Shown: positions 28,034 through 37,849, counted from the first letter of the stretch. The stretch: 64,000 nt of DNA from Polynucleobacter sp. Latsch14-2 (GCF_018881925.1 NZ_JACVPL010000006.1:62001-126000); one strand, 5' to 3'. The notes: generated by a model from the letters alone, not told the origin. Numbers and translations are program-made.

Positions 28034-28888
28034 ATGCCAGCACAACTACTCGACGGTAATACCCTCTCCAAAAAGCTTCGTGCAGAGATAACCGCGCGAG
28101 CCGCTATTGTCACTGCAAAGGGTGTACGCCCAGGATTGGCAGTCATTGTTATTGGTGATAATCCAGCTAGTCAGGTGTATGTGCGCAACAAAGTGAAGGC
28201 CTGCGAAGATGTTGGCTTTTATTCTGTTTTAGAGCGTTATCCTGCCGAGCTAGGTGAAGATGAATTGCTTGCTCGTATTGCACTGCTAAATGCAGACCCC
28301 AAAATTCATGGGATCTTGGTCCAGCTCCCATTACCAGATCATATCGCTACCGAGAGGGTGCTAGAGGCAATTGCTCCTGAAAAGGATGTTGATGGCTTTC
28401 ATATTGCTAACGCCGGAGCCTTGATGGTTGGTCACCCGGAATTCAAGCCCTGTACCCCTTACGGATGCATGAAGATGCTAGAAAGCATTGACTACCCCAT
28501 TCGCGGTGCCCGCGCTGTCATTGTTGGTGCCTCTAATATTGTGGGTAAACCAATGGCTATGTTGCTTTTACAAGCAGGTGCGACTGTCACCATCTGCAAT
28601 AGCAAAACGCGTGACTTAGCCCACCACACCAAAGATGCCGACATTCTAGTGGTAGCCACTGGCAAACCCAAGATGATTAGTGGCGACATGGTTAAAAATG
28701 GCTCTGTTGTTATCGATGTAGGCATCAATCGTTTACCCGACGGAAAACTCTGCGGAGATGTTGATTTTGATGCCGCCAAATATATTGCTGGATGGATTAC
28801 GCCTGTACCCGGCGGCGTTGGTCCAATGACCATCACCATGCTCCTTATGAATACGCTTGAGGCAGCAGAAAAAGCAGTCAAAAAGTAA
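28034..28888 (+). CDS. folD: Bifunctional methylenetetrahydrofolate dehydrogenase/cyclohydrolase
   Basis: A 284-residue cytoplasmic enzyme that interconverts 5,10-methylene-THF, methenyl-THF and 10-formyl-THF using NADP. Signature segments: [21 protein letters not shown] with the catalytic Lys, [58 protein letters not shown] and the C-terminal [18 protein letters not shown]. Length is typical. The start at 28034 follows the response-regulator gene by 14 bases. Confidence 0.97.
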   Translation: MPAQLLDGNTLSKKLRAEITARAAIVTAKGVRPGLAVIVIGDNPASQVYVRNKVKACEDVGFYSVLERYPAELGEDELLARIALLNADPKIHGILVQLPLPDHIATERVLEAIAPEKDVDGFHIANAGALMVGHPEFKPCTPYGCMKMLESIDYPIRGARAVIVGASNIVGKPMAMLLLQAGATVTICNSKTRDLAHHTKDADILVVATGKPKMISGDMVKNGSVVIDVGINRLPDGKLCGDVDFDAAKYIAGWITPVPGGVGPMTITMLLMNTLEAAEKAVKK

Positions 28889-28942
28889 CTCGGCGCTAAG
28901 GCTAATTTAGCAATATTTTCTGCATTACAGTAAGCTAGAGGG

Positions 28943-31066
28943 ATGAATATTTCTATCCCATCTCAATTACTTAACAATCCACTCATTACTTTTGGTCGCG
29001 GCATTCCTGAGTATGCGCAGATAAAGCCTGAGCATATTGACCCAGCTATTTCTTTTTTGTTAACACAGGCAGAATCCGCAGTTATACACGCAACCGATTC
29101 AAGCACTCCATGCACTTGGAATGCGCTTGTGGAGTCGCTAGAAGATGCAACCGAAAGACTGGGAAGATCTTGGGGTGTTATTTCTCACCTCAATAGCGTA
29201 GCAGACACCGCTGAGCTCAGGGCTGCCTATGGCGCGATGCTTCCGCAGGTGACCGCATTTTTTTCCCACCTTAGTCAAAACCTTGCACTGTACGAGAAGT
29301 TTAAAGCACTCAAAAGTAGTGGTGAATTTACACTCCTCACTAGTGCCCAGAAAAAGGTTATTCAAAACTCTTTACGAGATTTTTATTTAGGTGGCGCAGA
29401 ATTGTCAGAAGAGGAAAAACCGCGCTTCTCTAAAATTCAAGATGAGCAAGCTATTCTAGGCAAGGCATTCTCCGACCATGTATTGGACGCTACCGATAGT
29501 TTTGTTCATCTCATTACAGATCAAACTGAACTTGCCGGTTTGCCAGAGGATGCTATTGCTGCTGCTGCCGATACTGCACAACAGAAAAATTTGCAGGGCT
29601 GGGCATTTACCTTGCACTTCCCCTCTTACTACCCTGTCATGCAGTACTCTGAGAATCGCTCCTTGCGTCAATTAATGTATCAAGCCTACGTTACCCGCGC
29701 CTCAGAATTGGGACCTCAATTTACTAATGGCAAACTCGAATGGGATAACACCGAGAATATGTTGGCACAACTGCGTCTACGTGATGAAGAGGCTCGCATG
29801 TTGGGCTTTGCGAATTACGCAGCATTGAGCATAGCGCCAAAGATGGCTAATACCGTTTCTGAAGTTGACCAATTCTTGGGTGATATTGCCAAAAAATCAA
29901 AACCCTTTGCCCAAAAAGATTGGGATGCATTGCAGGAATATACCAAATCCCAATTGCATTTATCCGATGGCATACAGCCCTGGGATATCGCCTACTGCTC
30001 AGAAAAACTCAAACAGGACCGCTATTCTTTCTCAGAAAACGAACTCAAGCAATACTTCCCGCTGCCCAAGGTTCTAGAGGGTTTATTTGGCGTGATTCAA
30101 ACCTTATTTGGCGTCAAGATTAGCGAGACTAACTTACCAACTTGGCACACGGATGTGCAATCGTTCTCCGTTAGTAATGATGATGGTCAAATTATTGCTT
30201 ATTTTTATTTGGACCCCTATGCTCGCCCCGGTAAACGCGGCGGCGCTTGGATGGACGATGCTAGAGGCAGGCGCGAGCTATCTAATGGAGAAATCCAGAT
30301 TCCGGTGGCTTACTTGGTATGTAACTTTGCACCCCCCGTCAAGATCGATGGTCAGCTGCAACAACCCACCATTACGCATGATGATGTAATTACGCTCTTT
30401 CACGAAAGTGGCCATGGCCTTCATCATCTATTAACTCAAGTCGGGGCCTTAGGTGTTTCTGGTATTAATGGCGTGGAATGGGATGCGGTTGAATTACCAA
30501 GTCAATTCATGGAAAACTTCTGCTGGGAATGGGAAGTCTTAGAAAAAATGACGGCTCACGCAGAAACTGGTAAGCCTTTGCCTAAGACCTTGTTTGACAA
30601 AATGTTGGCAGCGAAGAACTTCCAAAATGGCCTAGGCACACTACGTCAAATTGTGATGTCATTAACGGATTGGCGATTGCACTCTACTTTTGATGCTGCT
30701 AAAGCAGAAGGTGAAACTGTGCTCGAACTCTCTAGAAACACCGCTACAGAATTTAATATCATTCCCCAACCAGAAATCTCTCGTTGGATTAATTCCTTTA
30801 GCCATATCTTTGCTGGTGGCTATGCGGCGGGCTACTACAGTTACAAATGGGCTGAAGTGCTTTCTGCGGATGCCTATTCTGCATTTGAAGAAGCGGCAAA
30901 GTTGTGCGGTAGCGTACTGGACAGCAAAACTGGCAAACGGTATCGGCAGGAAATCCTGGAAGTCGGTGGCAGTCGACCTGCTGCCGAATCTTTCAAGGCA
31001 TTTCGGGGTCGCGAACCCAGCATTGATGCTCTACTTCGCCATGGTGGCTTAGTTGAACCAGCCTAA
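28943..31066 (+). CDS. prlC: Oligopeptidase A (M3 metallopeptidase)
   Basis: A 707-residue cytoplasmic zinc oligopeptidase that degrades peptides, including cleaved signal peptides in E. coli. The zinc motif HEXXH is HESGHGLHHL (in LFHESGHGLHH, about residues 487-497), and a downstream Glu in GINGVEWDAVELPSQFMENFCWE completes the site. GGYAAGYYSYKWAEVLSADAYSAFEE is the conserved C-terminal substrate-binding segment with its Tyr residues. The start is ATG 28943, with AGAGGG immediately adjacent, so ribosome-site spacing is unusually short. It ends six bases before the convergent xth. Confidence 0.95.
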   Translation: MNISIPSQLLNNPLITFGRGIPEYAQIKPEHIDPAISFLLTQAESAVIHATDSSTPCTWNALVESLEDATERLGRSWGVISHLNSVADTAELRAAYGAMLPQVTAFFSHLSQNLALYEKFKALKSSGEFTLLTSAQKKVIQNSLRDFYLGGAELSEEEKPRFSKIQDEQAILGKAFSDHVLDATDSFVHLITDQTELAGLPEDAIAAAADTAQQKNLQGWAFTLHFPSYYPVMQYSENRSLRQLMYQAYVTRASELGPQFTNGKLEWDNTENMLAQLRLRDEEARMLGFANYAALSIAPKMANTVSEVDQFLGDIAKKSKPFAQKDWDALQEYTKSQLHLSDGIQPWDIAYCSEKLKQDRYSFSENELKQYFPLPKVLEGLFGVIQTLFGVKISETNLPTWHTDVQSFSVSNDDGQIIAYFYLDPYARPGKRGGAWMDDARGRRELSNGEIQIPVAYLVCNFAPPVKIDGQLQQPTITHDDVITLFHESGHGLHHLLTQVGALGVSGINGVEWDAVELPSQFMENFCWEWEVLEKMTAHAETGKPLPKTLFDKMLAAKNFQNGLGTLRQIVMSLTDWRLHSTFDAAKAEGETVLELSRNTATEFNIIPQPEISRWINSFSHIFAGGYAAGYYSYKWAEVLSADAYSAFEEAAKLCGSVLDSKTGKRYRQEILEVGGSRPAAESFKAFRGREPSIDALLRHGGLVEPA

Positions 31067-31072
31067 TGATTT

Positions 31073-31918
31073 CTAGGCTTTAATTTCTGCAATGACAGGA
31101 GCGTGATCTGATGGTTGCTCCCAGGTGCGTGGTTCTTTATCGATGATGCTGGTATTGCAATTGTCTTTGAGTGCCTCACTCAAGAGAATATGGTCAATGC
31201 GCATACCAGCATTGCGCCTGAAACCCATCATCCTGTAATCCCACCAGCTAAATGCCTTAGGAGCTTGTTCGAACATCCGGAAGGAATCTTGAAATCCTAG
31301 TTTTAATAAATCCTGAAAAGCCGCCCTCTCTTGAGGCGAAACCAGATTCTGACCTTCCCATGCCTTGGGATCATGCACATCAACATCCTGAGGTGCGATA
31401 TTGAAATCGCCCAAAAGAGCCAATCGGGGATACTTCTTGATTTCTGAATCAAGCCAAATTTTTAATGCCTCAAGCCAAGATAACTTGTAGATAAACTTTT
31501 CACTATCGGGTGACTGCCCGTTCGGAAAATAGGCGGAAACTAACCTAATAGGCTCGATGCCCTTGAAACATACCGTGGCAGCCAAGATGCGCTGTTGCTC
31601 ATCAAGATGACCCGGAATATTTCTGATGGGCTTTAAAAAAGTGGTTTCTAGATCTGTTGAGATTGGCGCTAAGGCAGCGTGCCTCACAATAATAGCCACA
31701 CCGTTATAAGTCTTTTGGCCGGCAGCAAGGCTCAAATAGCCGGCCGCCTCAAGCTCTTTATGCGGATATTTATCATCCGTAAGTTTTAACTCTTGGAGAC
31801 ATAGAGCATCAATCGGCTTCTTTGCCTTTTCTTGATCACTTAACCAGCGCAAAACGTGCGGCAAGCGAACTTTTAGAGAGTTCACATTCCATGCCGCTAT
31901 CCGAACTGAATCAGTCAT
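31073..31918 (-). CDS. xth: Exodeoxyribonuclease III family (AP endonuclease)
   Basis: A 281-residue Mg-dependent nuclease of the ExoIII/APE1 fold that cuts at abasic sites. Motifs: IAAWNVNSLKVRLPHVLRWL at the N-terminus, the metal-binding Glu in LCLQELKLTD, VSAYFPNG, LLGDFNIAPQDVDVHDP with Asp and Asn, SWWDYRM, and the C-terminal catalytic SDHAPVIAEI. Length suits the class. Its start overlaps the end of ntrC by eight bases, so it is transcribed with the glnA-ntrB-ntrC cluster. Confidence 0.93.
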   Translation of the reverse strand: MTDSVRIAAWNVNSLKVRLPHVLRWLSDQEKAKKPIDALCLQELKLTDDKYPHKELEAAGYLSLAAGQKTYNGVAIIVRHAALAPISTDLETTFLKPIRNIPGHLDEQQRILAATVCFKGIEPIRLVSAYFPNGQSPDSEKFIYKLSWLEALKIWLDSEIKKYPRLALLGDFNIAPQDVDVHDPKAWEGQNLVSPQERAAFQDLLKLGFQDSFRMFEQAPKAFSWWDYRMMGFRRNAGMRIDHILLSEALKDNCNTSIIDKEPRTWEQPSDHAPVIAEIKA

Positions 31919-33362
31919 CTATTCCCAATTCCTGAAGTTTTCGAGTAATGGTATTTCTACCAATTCCTAGGCGTTGTGCTGCCTCCACCCTTCTACCACG
32001 AGTTACTTCAAGAGCAGCTTGCAAAACGGCCTTTTCAAACTTAGAACACAGAGCGTCGTAGACATCCTTATCGCCATCTTGCAGCATCTTTGCTGCTAGA
32101 CGACTTAAGCCACCCTCCCAATCAACAGTTGCAACACGACCTGTAGCGGAGACTGGATTGACAACATCGCCCTGTTGAGGAATGGGTTGAAAACTGGAGC
32201 CAGTCAAAATATCTTCAGGAAGATCACCAACACCAATAACATTAGATGGCGTCATCACCGTTAGCCAATGACACAGATTTTCTAATTGGCGCACATTTCC
32301 TGGAAAAGGCATTACCCCAATATCTTTTAGCGCTTCATCAGACAACTTCTTCGGCTCAACACCTAGGGATTTGGCGCAGCTCAGCATAAAATGTCTGGCC
32401 AATAGCGGTATATCTTCAGCGCGCTCTCGTAACGGAGGCATGCGCAAGCGAATCAGATTTAATCGATGCAATAAATCTTCCCTAAAAAAACCTGCGGCAA
32501 CACGCGACTCTAAATTTTGATGAGTTGATGCAATGATTCTGACATTGACCTTAATGGGGTCTTGTCCACCAACGCGATAAAAATGACCATCGCTTAATGC
32601 TCGTAAAAGACGTGTCTGTAGATCAAAAGGGAGATCACCGATTTCATCCAAAAACAAAGTGCCCCCATCAGCTTGCTCAAAACGCCCTCGGCGAAGTGTT
32701 TGCGCTCCAGGAAAAGCGCCACGCTCATGACCAAATAACTCTGACTCCAAGAGATCTTTTGGAACAGCCGCTGTACTCAGTGATACAAATGGACCTCTAG
32801 CGCGAGGGCTATGTTTATGCAAAGCCAAACCAACGAGTTCTTTGCCCGTGCCAGATTCACCAGTAATCAAAACGGTGGCATGAGACTGCGCCAGACGGCC
32901 AATCGCTCGGAATACTTCTTGCATTGCTGGTGCTTGACCAATAATTTCAGAGGAGTCTTGAATCCAAGACCCAAGCTCCTTGATACCAGACTGGTTGCGA
33001 TTGCTTTGCTCAATTGCGCGATGGATGAGTTCAATCGCCTTCTCTAGGTCGAATGGCTTGGTAAGGTATTCAAAAGCACCTCCCTGGAATGACGAGACCG
33101 CGGAATCCAAGTCTGAATAGGCGGTCATGATAATGACAGGCAGCTGTGGATGACTTTCCTTAACGTGCTGCAGTAACTCTAGGCCATTTCCGCGGGGCAT
33201 GCGGATATCAGAAATCAGAACTTGTGGCGATTCCTTTTCTAATGCATTAAGAACATCATTGGGGTTTGAAAAACTCTTATGGGGAATATTCTCACGTGTT
33301 AGAGCCTTTTCTAAGACCCAACGAATTGACTGATCATCATCGACGATCCAAATTGGTTTCAT
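31911..33362 (-). CDS. ntrC: Nitrogen regulation response regulator NtrC, variant GAFPGA loop
   Basis: A 483-residue sigma54-type enhancer-binding protein. The receiver domain has Asp52 (LISDIRMPRGNGLELL) and the Lys in YLTKPFD. The AAA+ domain has Walker A GESGTGKELV and Walker B GGTLFLDEIGD. The sigma54-contacting L1 loop, normally GAFTGA, is G215-A-F-P218-G-A220; the codon is CCT. The C-terminal Fis-type HTH ends RRVEAAQRLGIGRNTITRKLQELGI. With the loop Thr lost, sigma54 activation by this NtrC is doubtful, as in Rhodobacter capsulatus NtrC, which lacks GAFTGA and works with sigma70. The start overlaps the end of ntrB as ATGA. Confidence 0.93.
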   Translation of the reverse strand: MKPIWIVDDDQSIRWVLEKALTRENIPHKSFSNPNDVLNALEKESPQVLISDIRMPRGNGLELLQHVKESHPQLPVIIMTAYSDLDSAVSSFQGGAFEYLTKPFDLEKAIELIHRAIEQSNRNQSGIKELGSWIQDSSEIIGQAPAMQEVFRAIGRLAQSHATVLITGESGTGKELVGLALHKHSPRARGPFVSLSTAAVPKDLLESELFGHERGAFPGAQTLRRGRFEQADGGTLFLDEIGDLPFDLQTRLLRALSDGHFYRVGGQDPIKVNVRIIASTHQNLESRVAAGFFREDLLHRLNLIRLRMPPLRERAEDIPLLARHFMLSCAKSLGVEPKKLSDEALKDIGVMPFPGNVRQLENLCHWLTVMTPSNVIGVGDLPEDILTGSSFQPIPQQGDVVNPVSATGRVATVDWEGGLSRLAAKMLQDGDKDVYDALCSKFEKAVLQAALEVTRGRRVEAAQRLGIGRNTITRKLQELGIDD

Positions 33363-34492
33363 GATGCTTTCTCCCGCTTACGATATGGAATCTGAATATG
33401 AAAATTTGTGCAGCCGGGGCGACTATCACAAGCGATAGACCCCTGATGGTGTTGTACAAAAGTTTGCGCTAGAGTGAGGCCAAGCCCACTACCGCCTTCC
33501 CTACCCGATACTAGGGGGAAAAATATGCGCTCTCTAATATTTGCTGGAATGCCGGGCCCGTTATCAATTACGTGCAAATCCATGGCCATCTTATAACGTT
33601 GCTTTGCAATCGTCACCGAGCGTGCTACACGAGTCTTTAGCTCAATTTGAGCGGTGCCTTTATCAATCTCATCTGAAAGTGCTTGCGCCGCATTGTGAGC
33701 AATATTGAGTACTGCCTGGATTAACTGCTCACGATCACCCAGCACATCGGGAAGGCTGGTGTCGTAATTTCGGATGATCCGTAGACCCTTAGGAAACTCT
33801 GCCAAGACCAGACTCCGAACACGCTCTAAGGCCTCGTGTACATTAAAAAGCTCCATATTATGAGCTTTACGATGAGGGGCTAACAAACGATCAACCAAAG
33901 TCTGTAAACGATCAGATTCTTTAATAATGACCTGGGTATATTCTTTCAGACCTTTTTCTGGAAGTTCAAACTCTAAAAGTTGTGCAGCCCCCCGAATACC
34001 TCCCAAGGGATTTTTAATTTCATGCGCTAAGTTACGCATCAACTCTTTATTTGCTTCAACTTGCTGCGTAACGCGCTCATCACGTTCGCTACGAAGCTGT
34101 TGATCGATCGGAAACCATTCAATCATGATCAAATCAGCATCATCAAACATTGCAACCACCACATGCGCAGGGATAGATTCTTGGTGAATGCTTCCCGGCA
34201 AAGAATGCAAAGTCATCTCTTGACGCTGTGCCGATGTTTGGCCAAGCTGAACATTTGCAATCATTAAATTTAATGGCGGATTATCGCCAAATAAATCACG
34301 CACAGACTGACCCTCAAGTGATTTACGCGACAGATCCAAGGCTGATTCAGCGGCTGGGTTCACATAAACCAAAAGTTGGCTTTTGGCCTCAAATACCACA
34401 AGGGCATTAGGCATCTGATCAAGCAATGTCGGAAAAAAAGGAGCAGCCGAAGCTGCTCCCTTGAACGAATTGCGCAACAGTCCTGCGCTCAA
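33359..34492 (-). CDS. ntrB: Nitrogen regulation sensor kinase NtrB
   Basis: A 377-residue cytoplasmic histidine kinase/phosphatase that phosphorylates NtrC under nitrogen limitation. An N-terminal PAS-like domain (about 22-130; LLDQMPNALVVFEAKSQLLVYVNPAAESALDLSR) is followed by the H-box NLAHEIKNPLGGIRGAAQLLE (His about 160), the N-box AVLNIAHNAAQALSD, DNGPGIP and GGSGLGLTLAQTFVQHHQG. There is no membrane segment, as expected. The start codon is TTG at 34490-34492, supported by GGAG five bases upstream. It follows glnA by 14 bases and couples to ntrC (ATGA). Confidence 0.93.
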   Translation of the reverse strand: MSAGLLRNSFKGAASAAPFFPTLLDQMPNALVVFEAKSQLLVYVNPAAESALDLSRKSLEGQSVRDLFGDNPPLNLMIANVQLGQTSAQRQEMTLHSLPGSIHQESIPAHVVVAMFDDADLIMIEWFPIDQQLRSERDERVTQQVEANKELMRNLAHEIKNPLGGIRGAAQLLEFELPEKGLKEYTQVIIKESDRLQTLVDRLLAPHRKAHNMELFNVHEALERVRSLVLAEFPKGLRIIRNYDTSLPDVLGDREQLIQAVLNIAHNAAQALSDEIDKGTAQIELKTRVARSVTIAKQRYKMAMDLHVIDNGPGIPANIRERIFFPLVSGREGGSGLGLTLAQTFVQHHQGSIACDSRPGCTNFHIQIPYRKREKAS

Positions 34493-34506
34493 GTTCTCTC
34501 CTTCGC

Positions 34507-35925
34507 TTACAGGGAGTAGTACATATCAAATTCGATAGGATGAGTAGTCATACGGAAGCGTGTGACATCCTCCATCTTCAAATTGATATAGGCATCGAGC
34601 ATCGAGTTAGTAAATACACCACCGCGGGTTAAGAACTCACGATCTTTATCGAGCTCAGACAAGGCCTCTTCCAAGCTTGCACAAACAGTTGGAATCTTTG
34701 CATCTTCTTCTGGTGGCAAGTCATACAAATTCTTGTCAGCAGCTTCTCCTGGGTGAATCTTATTCTGAACACCATCTAAACCAGCCATCAACAAGGCAGA
34801 GAAAGCCAAGTATGGGTTAGCAAGTGGATCAGGGAAACGTGTCTCAATACGACGGCCCTTAGGATTTGCTACGTGTGGAATGCGAATAGAGGCAGAACGG
34901 TTACGCGCAGAATAAGCCAACTTCACTGGAGCCTCAAAACCTGGAACCAAACGCTTATAGGAGTTTGTACCAGGGTTGGTAATCGCATTCAATGCCTTGG
35001 CGTGCTTAATGATGCCGCCAATGTAGTAAAGGGCAAACTCTGACAAACCAGCATAGCCATTACCAGCAAAAAGATTCTCGCCATTCTTCCAAACGGATTG
35101 GTGAACGTGCATACCCGATCCATTGTCACCAACAACCGGCTTAGGCATGAAGGTTGCAGTTTTTCCATAAGCGTGGGCAACGTTTTGTACCACATACTTT
35201 TGCCAGATAGTCCAGTCAGCACGTTGTACTAATGTACTGAACTTGGTACCCAATTCATTTTGACCTTGGCCAGCAACTTCGTGGTGATGAACTTCGACTG
35301 GAATACCTAATGATTCAAGAATCAAACACATTTCAGAGCGCATATCCTGAAAAGTATCTACAGGAGCAACTGGGAAGTAGCCACCTTTCTTACCTGGACG
35401 ATGACCTGTGTTGCCGCCTTCGATTTCAGCACTAGATGACCATGGAGCTTCTTCAGAGTCAATCTTCACGAAGCAACCCTGCATGTCAGAACCCCAACGA
35501 ACGCCATCAAAAATAAAGAATTCTGGCTCTGGACCAAAGTAAGCGGTATCACCTAGACCAGTGCTCTTTAAATAGGATTCGCAACGCTTCGCAATCGAGC
35601 GTGGATCGCGATCATACCCCTGCATATCCGCCGGCTCAACAACATCGCAAGTCATAACCAGAGTGGATTCTTCATAGAATGGGTCAATATAAGCAGCCGT
35701 AGGATCAGGCATCAGCAACATATCAGATGCTTCAATACCTTTCCAACCGGCGATAGATGAACCATCAAATGCATGACCGCTTTTAAATTTATCCTCGTCA
35801 AAAGCAGAAATAGGTACTGTGGTATGTTGTTCTTTGCCCTTTGTATCTACAAAGCGGAAATCAACGAAAGTACACTCTTTCTCTTTAACTAACTTCATCA
35901 CATCAGCGACGGTCTTGGTTGTCAT
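34507..35925 (-). CDS. glnA: Glutamine synthetase, type I
   Basis: A 472-residue dodecameric enzyme that makes glutamine from glutamate, ammonia and ATP. Motifs: [19 protein letters not shown] at the N-terminus, [49 protein letters not shown], and [19 protein letters not shown]. The adenylylation Tyr is in NLYDLPPEE (about residue 401), so GlnE-type control is expected (GSI-beta). AGGAG precedes the ATG. It is first in glnA-ntrB-ntrC, and the upstream region holds two NtrC-type palindromes and a sigma54-like box. Confidence 0.97.
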   Translation of the reverse strand: MTTKTVADVMKLVKEKECTFVDFRFVDTKGKEQHTTVPISAFDEDKFKSGHAFDGSSIAGWKGIEASDMLLMPDPTAAYIDPFYEESTLVMTCDVVEPADMQGYDRDPRSIAKRCESYLKSTGLGDTAYFGPEPEFFIFDGVRWGSDMQGCFVKIDSEEAPWSSSAEIEGGNTGHRPGKKGGYFPVAPVDTFQDMRSEMCLILESLGIPVEVHHHEVAGQGQNELGTKFSTLVQRADWTIWQKYVVQNVAHAYGKTATFMPKPVVGDNGSGMHVHQSVWKNGENLFAGNGYAGLSEFALYYIGGIIKHAKALNAITNPGTNSYKRLVPGFEAPVKLAYSARNRSASIRIPHVANPKGRRIETRFPDPLANPYLAFSALLMAGLDGVQNKIHPGEAADKNLYDLPPEEDAKIPTVCASLEEALSELDKDREFLTRGGVFTNSMLDAYINLKMEDVTRFRMTTHPIEFDMYYSL

Positions 35926-35990
35926 GCAACTCTCCTCTATTAACTAAATTTGGAATTCAAAACTTAAGGCATACACCCTTGTTTATTCCA

Positions 35991-36006
35991 GGCATCAAAC
36001 ATGCCT
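35991..36006 (-). promoter_or_regulatory. Candidate sigma54 (-24/-12) promoter for glnA
   Basis: On the minus strand AGGCATGTTTGATGCC shows GG-N10-GC, the sigma54 hallmark, and partly matches TGGCAC-N5-TTGC. It lies 66-81 bases upstream of glnA and about 50 bases downstream of the nearer NtrC-type site. The same bases also form a GGCAT-CAAAC-ATGCC inverted repeat, an alternative explanation. Confidence 0.45.
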
Positions 36007-36055
36007 AATGGATGTATCTAATTTACTGAAGCAAACAAGTGGGATATCTCATTAT

Positions 36056-36072
36056 TGCACTATTTGAGTGCT
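36056..36072. promoter_or_regulatory. NtrC-type binding site, glnA-proximal
   Basis: TGCAC-TATTTGA-GTGCT matches the NtrC consensus TGCAC-N7-GTGCA in nine of ten conserved positions, with the correct spacing. It is about 130 bases upstream of the glnA start. Confidence 0.7.
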
Positions 36073-36107
36073 CAAATACCCCTTCTAAGGCAGAATAAAT
36101 ATTAAAA

Positions 36108-36124
36108 TGCACCAAATTAGTGCT
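36108..36124. promoter_or_regulatory. NtrC-type binding site, glnA-distal
   Basis: TGCAC-CAAATTA-GTGCT has the same nine-of-ten match and the same 7-base spacer. Its start-to-start distance from the proximal site is 52 bases (five helical turns), a typical arrangement for paired NtrC dimers. It lies against the 3' end of the CinA-like gene. Confidence 0.7.
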
Positions 36125-36126
36125 AT

Positions 36127-36987
36127 CTAAGCTGGGTCAAGATCATGAATTTCATAGCCCAATTCGGCTGTACCGGCACGCAAAGCGCTCCACGCACTTT
36201 CCAGCAGATTTGCATTGCCCTTGATGCCTAATTCAATGTGACGAACAGCAAATACACCACCTCTAGTTGAGTCCCCAACAGATGGGAGACTAAATACCTT
36301 CACACCTGGATAACTAGCCTCAATACGCTCCATTAATGGAGTCAAAACTGACTCAACTCCCTTGGGCACAATAAAGCTCTGCTCAGCCCAATTATCTTGA
36401 TGGAAAAGCGCTTTGTAGTGAGTATCAAGGCACCAAGCCATCATTGGAGCTGCCATAACTGGAAAGCCTGGTAAAAAATGATGCTCATTAATGCGAAATC
36501 CGGGAATTTGGTTATATGGGTTTGGGATGATGTCGCTGCCAAGTGGAAACTCACCCATTTTGAAGCGGTGCTGATTCTCGGGCGTGTTTAAATCAGCCTT
36601 TATTGGGTCGCCTTCTGCAGTTGCCTCAATACGTCCAGCAATCAGTTCACGTGCCGTAGGATGCAATTGGGTTTTCGTACCCAAAGCCAAAGCAGCACAT
36701 TGACGAGTGTGATCATCTGGCGTTGCCCCGATCCCGCCTGTACTAAATACAATATCACCGCTGGCAAAACTGTCTTTTAGTGTTGCAGTAATTTGCTCAG
36801 GATCATCAGCAACATATCTTGCCCATGAAAGACTCAAGCCCCGCTCAGTCAAGAGTTCAATGAGTTTGCTTAAATGCTTATCCTGACGACGCCCAGATAA
36901 AATTTCATCGCCAATCACGATTAATCCAAAGCGACGTGATGTATCGGCTGGAATATCAACAGCAACCGTTTTTAATGCTTCAACCAT
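36127..36987 (-). CDS. CinA-like molybdopterin-binding domain protein
   Basis: A 286-residue protein with a MoaB/Mog-fold (MoCF_biosynth) domain: FGLIVIGDEILSGRRQDKHLSKLIELLTERG (about residues 20-50) and VFSTGGIGATPDDHTRQCAALALG (about 80-103). It resembles the N-terminal half of CinA (competence/damage-inducible protein A) but lacks the C-terminal nicotinamide-nucleotide amidase domain, so I call it CinA-like only. The ATG at 36987 is preferred to an in-frame ATG at 37023; it overlaps the upstream EI24 gene's stop by eight bases. PGFPVMAAPMMAW is a conserved element of this stand-alone family. Biological role unknown. Confidence 0.83.
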   Translation of the reverse strand: MVEALKTVAVDIPADTSRRFGLIVIGDEILSGRRQDKHLSKLIELLTERGLSLSWARYVADDPEQITATLKDSFASGDIVFSTGGIGATPDDHTRQCAALALGTKTQLHPTARELIAGRIEATAEGDPIKADLNTPENQHRFKMGEFPLGSDIIPNPYNQIPGFRINEHHFLPGFPVMAAPMMAWCLDTHYKALFHQDNWAEQSFIVPKGVESVLTPLMERIEASYPGVKVFSLPSVGDSTRGGVFAVRHIELGIKGNANLLESAWSALRAGTAELGYEIHDLDPA

Positions 36988-37849
36988 GATAAGAAGATCC
37001 CGATTCAATAATGCGTGATTCAACTGTCAGTACAGACTCTAGTTCATTACGCCGTAAATCTATTAAAGCGGTTAATAAAAAATGGCTAAACCACAGCGCC
37101 GCAAAAACAAAGATTAACGAGTAAATCCAAAGGGCAACAAAACTCACTAGCGGAAATAATACAAGCGCCAGGGCTGAAGTCGCCCAAAAAAAGGTGGGGA
37201 CAGCGCCAAGCAAGCCTGAGGCTATCCCCATAGACAATAAAGACCATCGATATTTGGCAAGCAACAGGTCGCGCTCTTCTGGGCTGGCATGCTTTGCCAA
37301 AACGTCATATGACATTAAGCGCATCGTTAACCACCCCCAGAGTAGTGGAGGCAATACGGCGACCAACGGTGGCATCCACCACACTGGTAGGGTCAGCATT
37401 ACAAGCGCTAGACAAATCAAAGCTGACCAGAGTGTGTAAAAAAAACTTCCTAGTAAGCCGCCGCCTCGTTTGCAGTCCAAATCTTGATAAGCAGACTGAC
37501 GCGATACCAGATTAACAATTGTTGGCACTGTTGTAAAAGCAATCAATACCAACAAGCTGATGCAGATTAAGGGAATCAATAGCATGACAAAAAACAAAGG
37601 GGCAATCCACGCTCTAGCATTTTCAAAGCCTGCCCAAATCAAGCCATCTTGTATCCAGCTAGTAAACATGGATGTTGTTAAAAAAGTACTCAGCACCTCA
37701 AGAGCCGAGGTCCAGGTTAACCAAATTAAGCAACCCCACAGTACCGAAACAATTAAAAATGGGCGCAGACTTAACCACAGCATACGAGGGTGCATGGAGC
37801 CGACCAGAGCCAGGCCAAAAGATCTAATCACTTGCTGAAGTCCGTCCAT
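36980..37849 (-). CDS. EI24 domain membrane protein (CysZ-like)
   Basis: A 289-residue inner-membrane protein with about six hydrophobic helices in the EI24/etoposide-induced 2.4 (former DUF540) pattern related to the sulfate channel CysZ. It begins MDGLQQVIRSFGLALVGSMHPRMLWLSLRPFLIV, a conserved start. The ATG at 37849 follows AAGGGA; a longer frame opening inside the desaturase gene is not credible. Helices lie at about 35-55, 72-110, 150-190 and 225-275. Transport of sulfate is a guess from family membership. It is coupled to the CinA-like gene by overlap. Confidence 0.82.
   Translation of the reverse strand: MDGLQQVIRSFGLALVGSMHPRMLWLSLRPFLIVSVLWGCLIWLTWTSALEVLSTFLTTSMFTSWIQDGLIWAGFENARAWIAPLFFVMLLIPLICISLLVLIAFTTVPTIVNLVSRQSAYQDLDCKRGGGLLGSFFYTLWSALICLALVMLTLPVWWMPPLVAVLPPLLWGWLTMRLMSYDVLAKHASPEERDLLLAKYRWSLLSMGIASGLLGAVPTFFWATSALALVLFPLVSFVALWIYSLIFVFAALWFSHFLLTALIDLRRNELESVLTVESRIIESGSSYHG

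Noticed and set aside
36030-36046. A second sigma54-like element (TCCCAC-TTGT-TTGC on the minus strand) upstream of glnA
   Set aside because: It lacks the -24 GG and its spacer is one base short; the GG-N10-GC element at 35991-36006 fits better.
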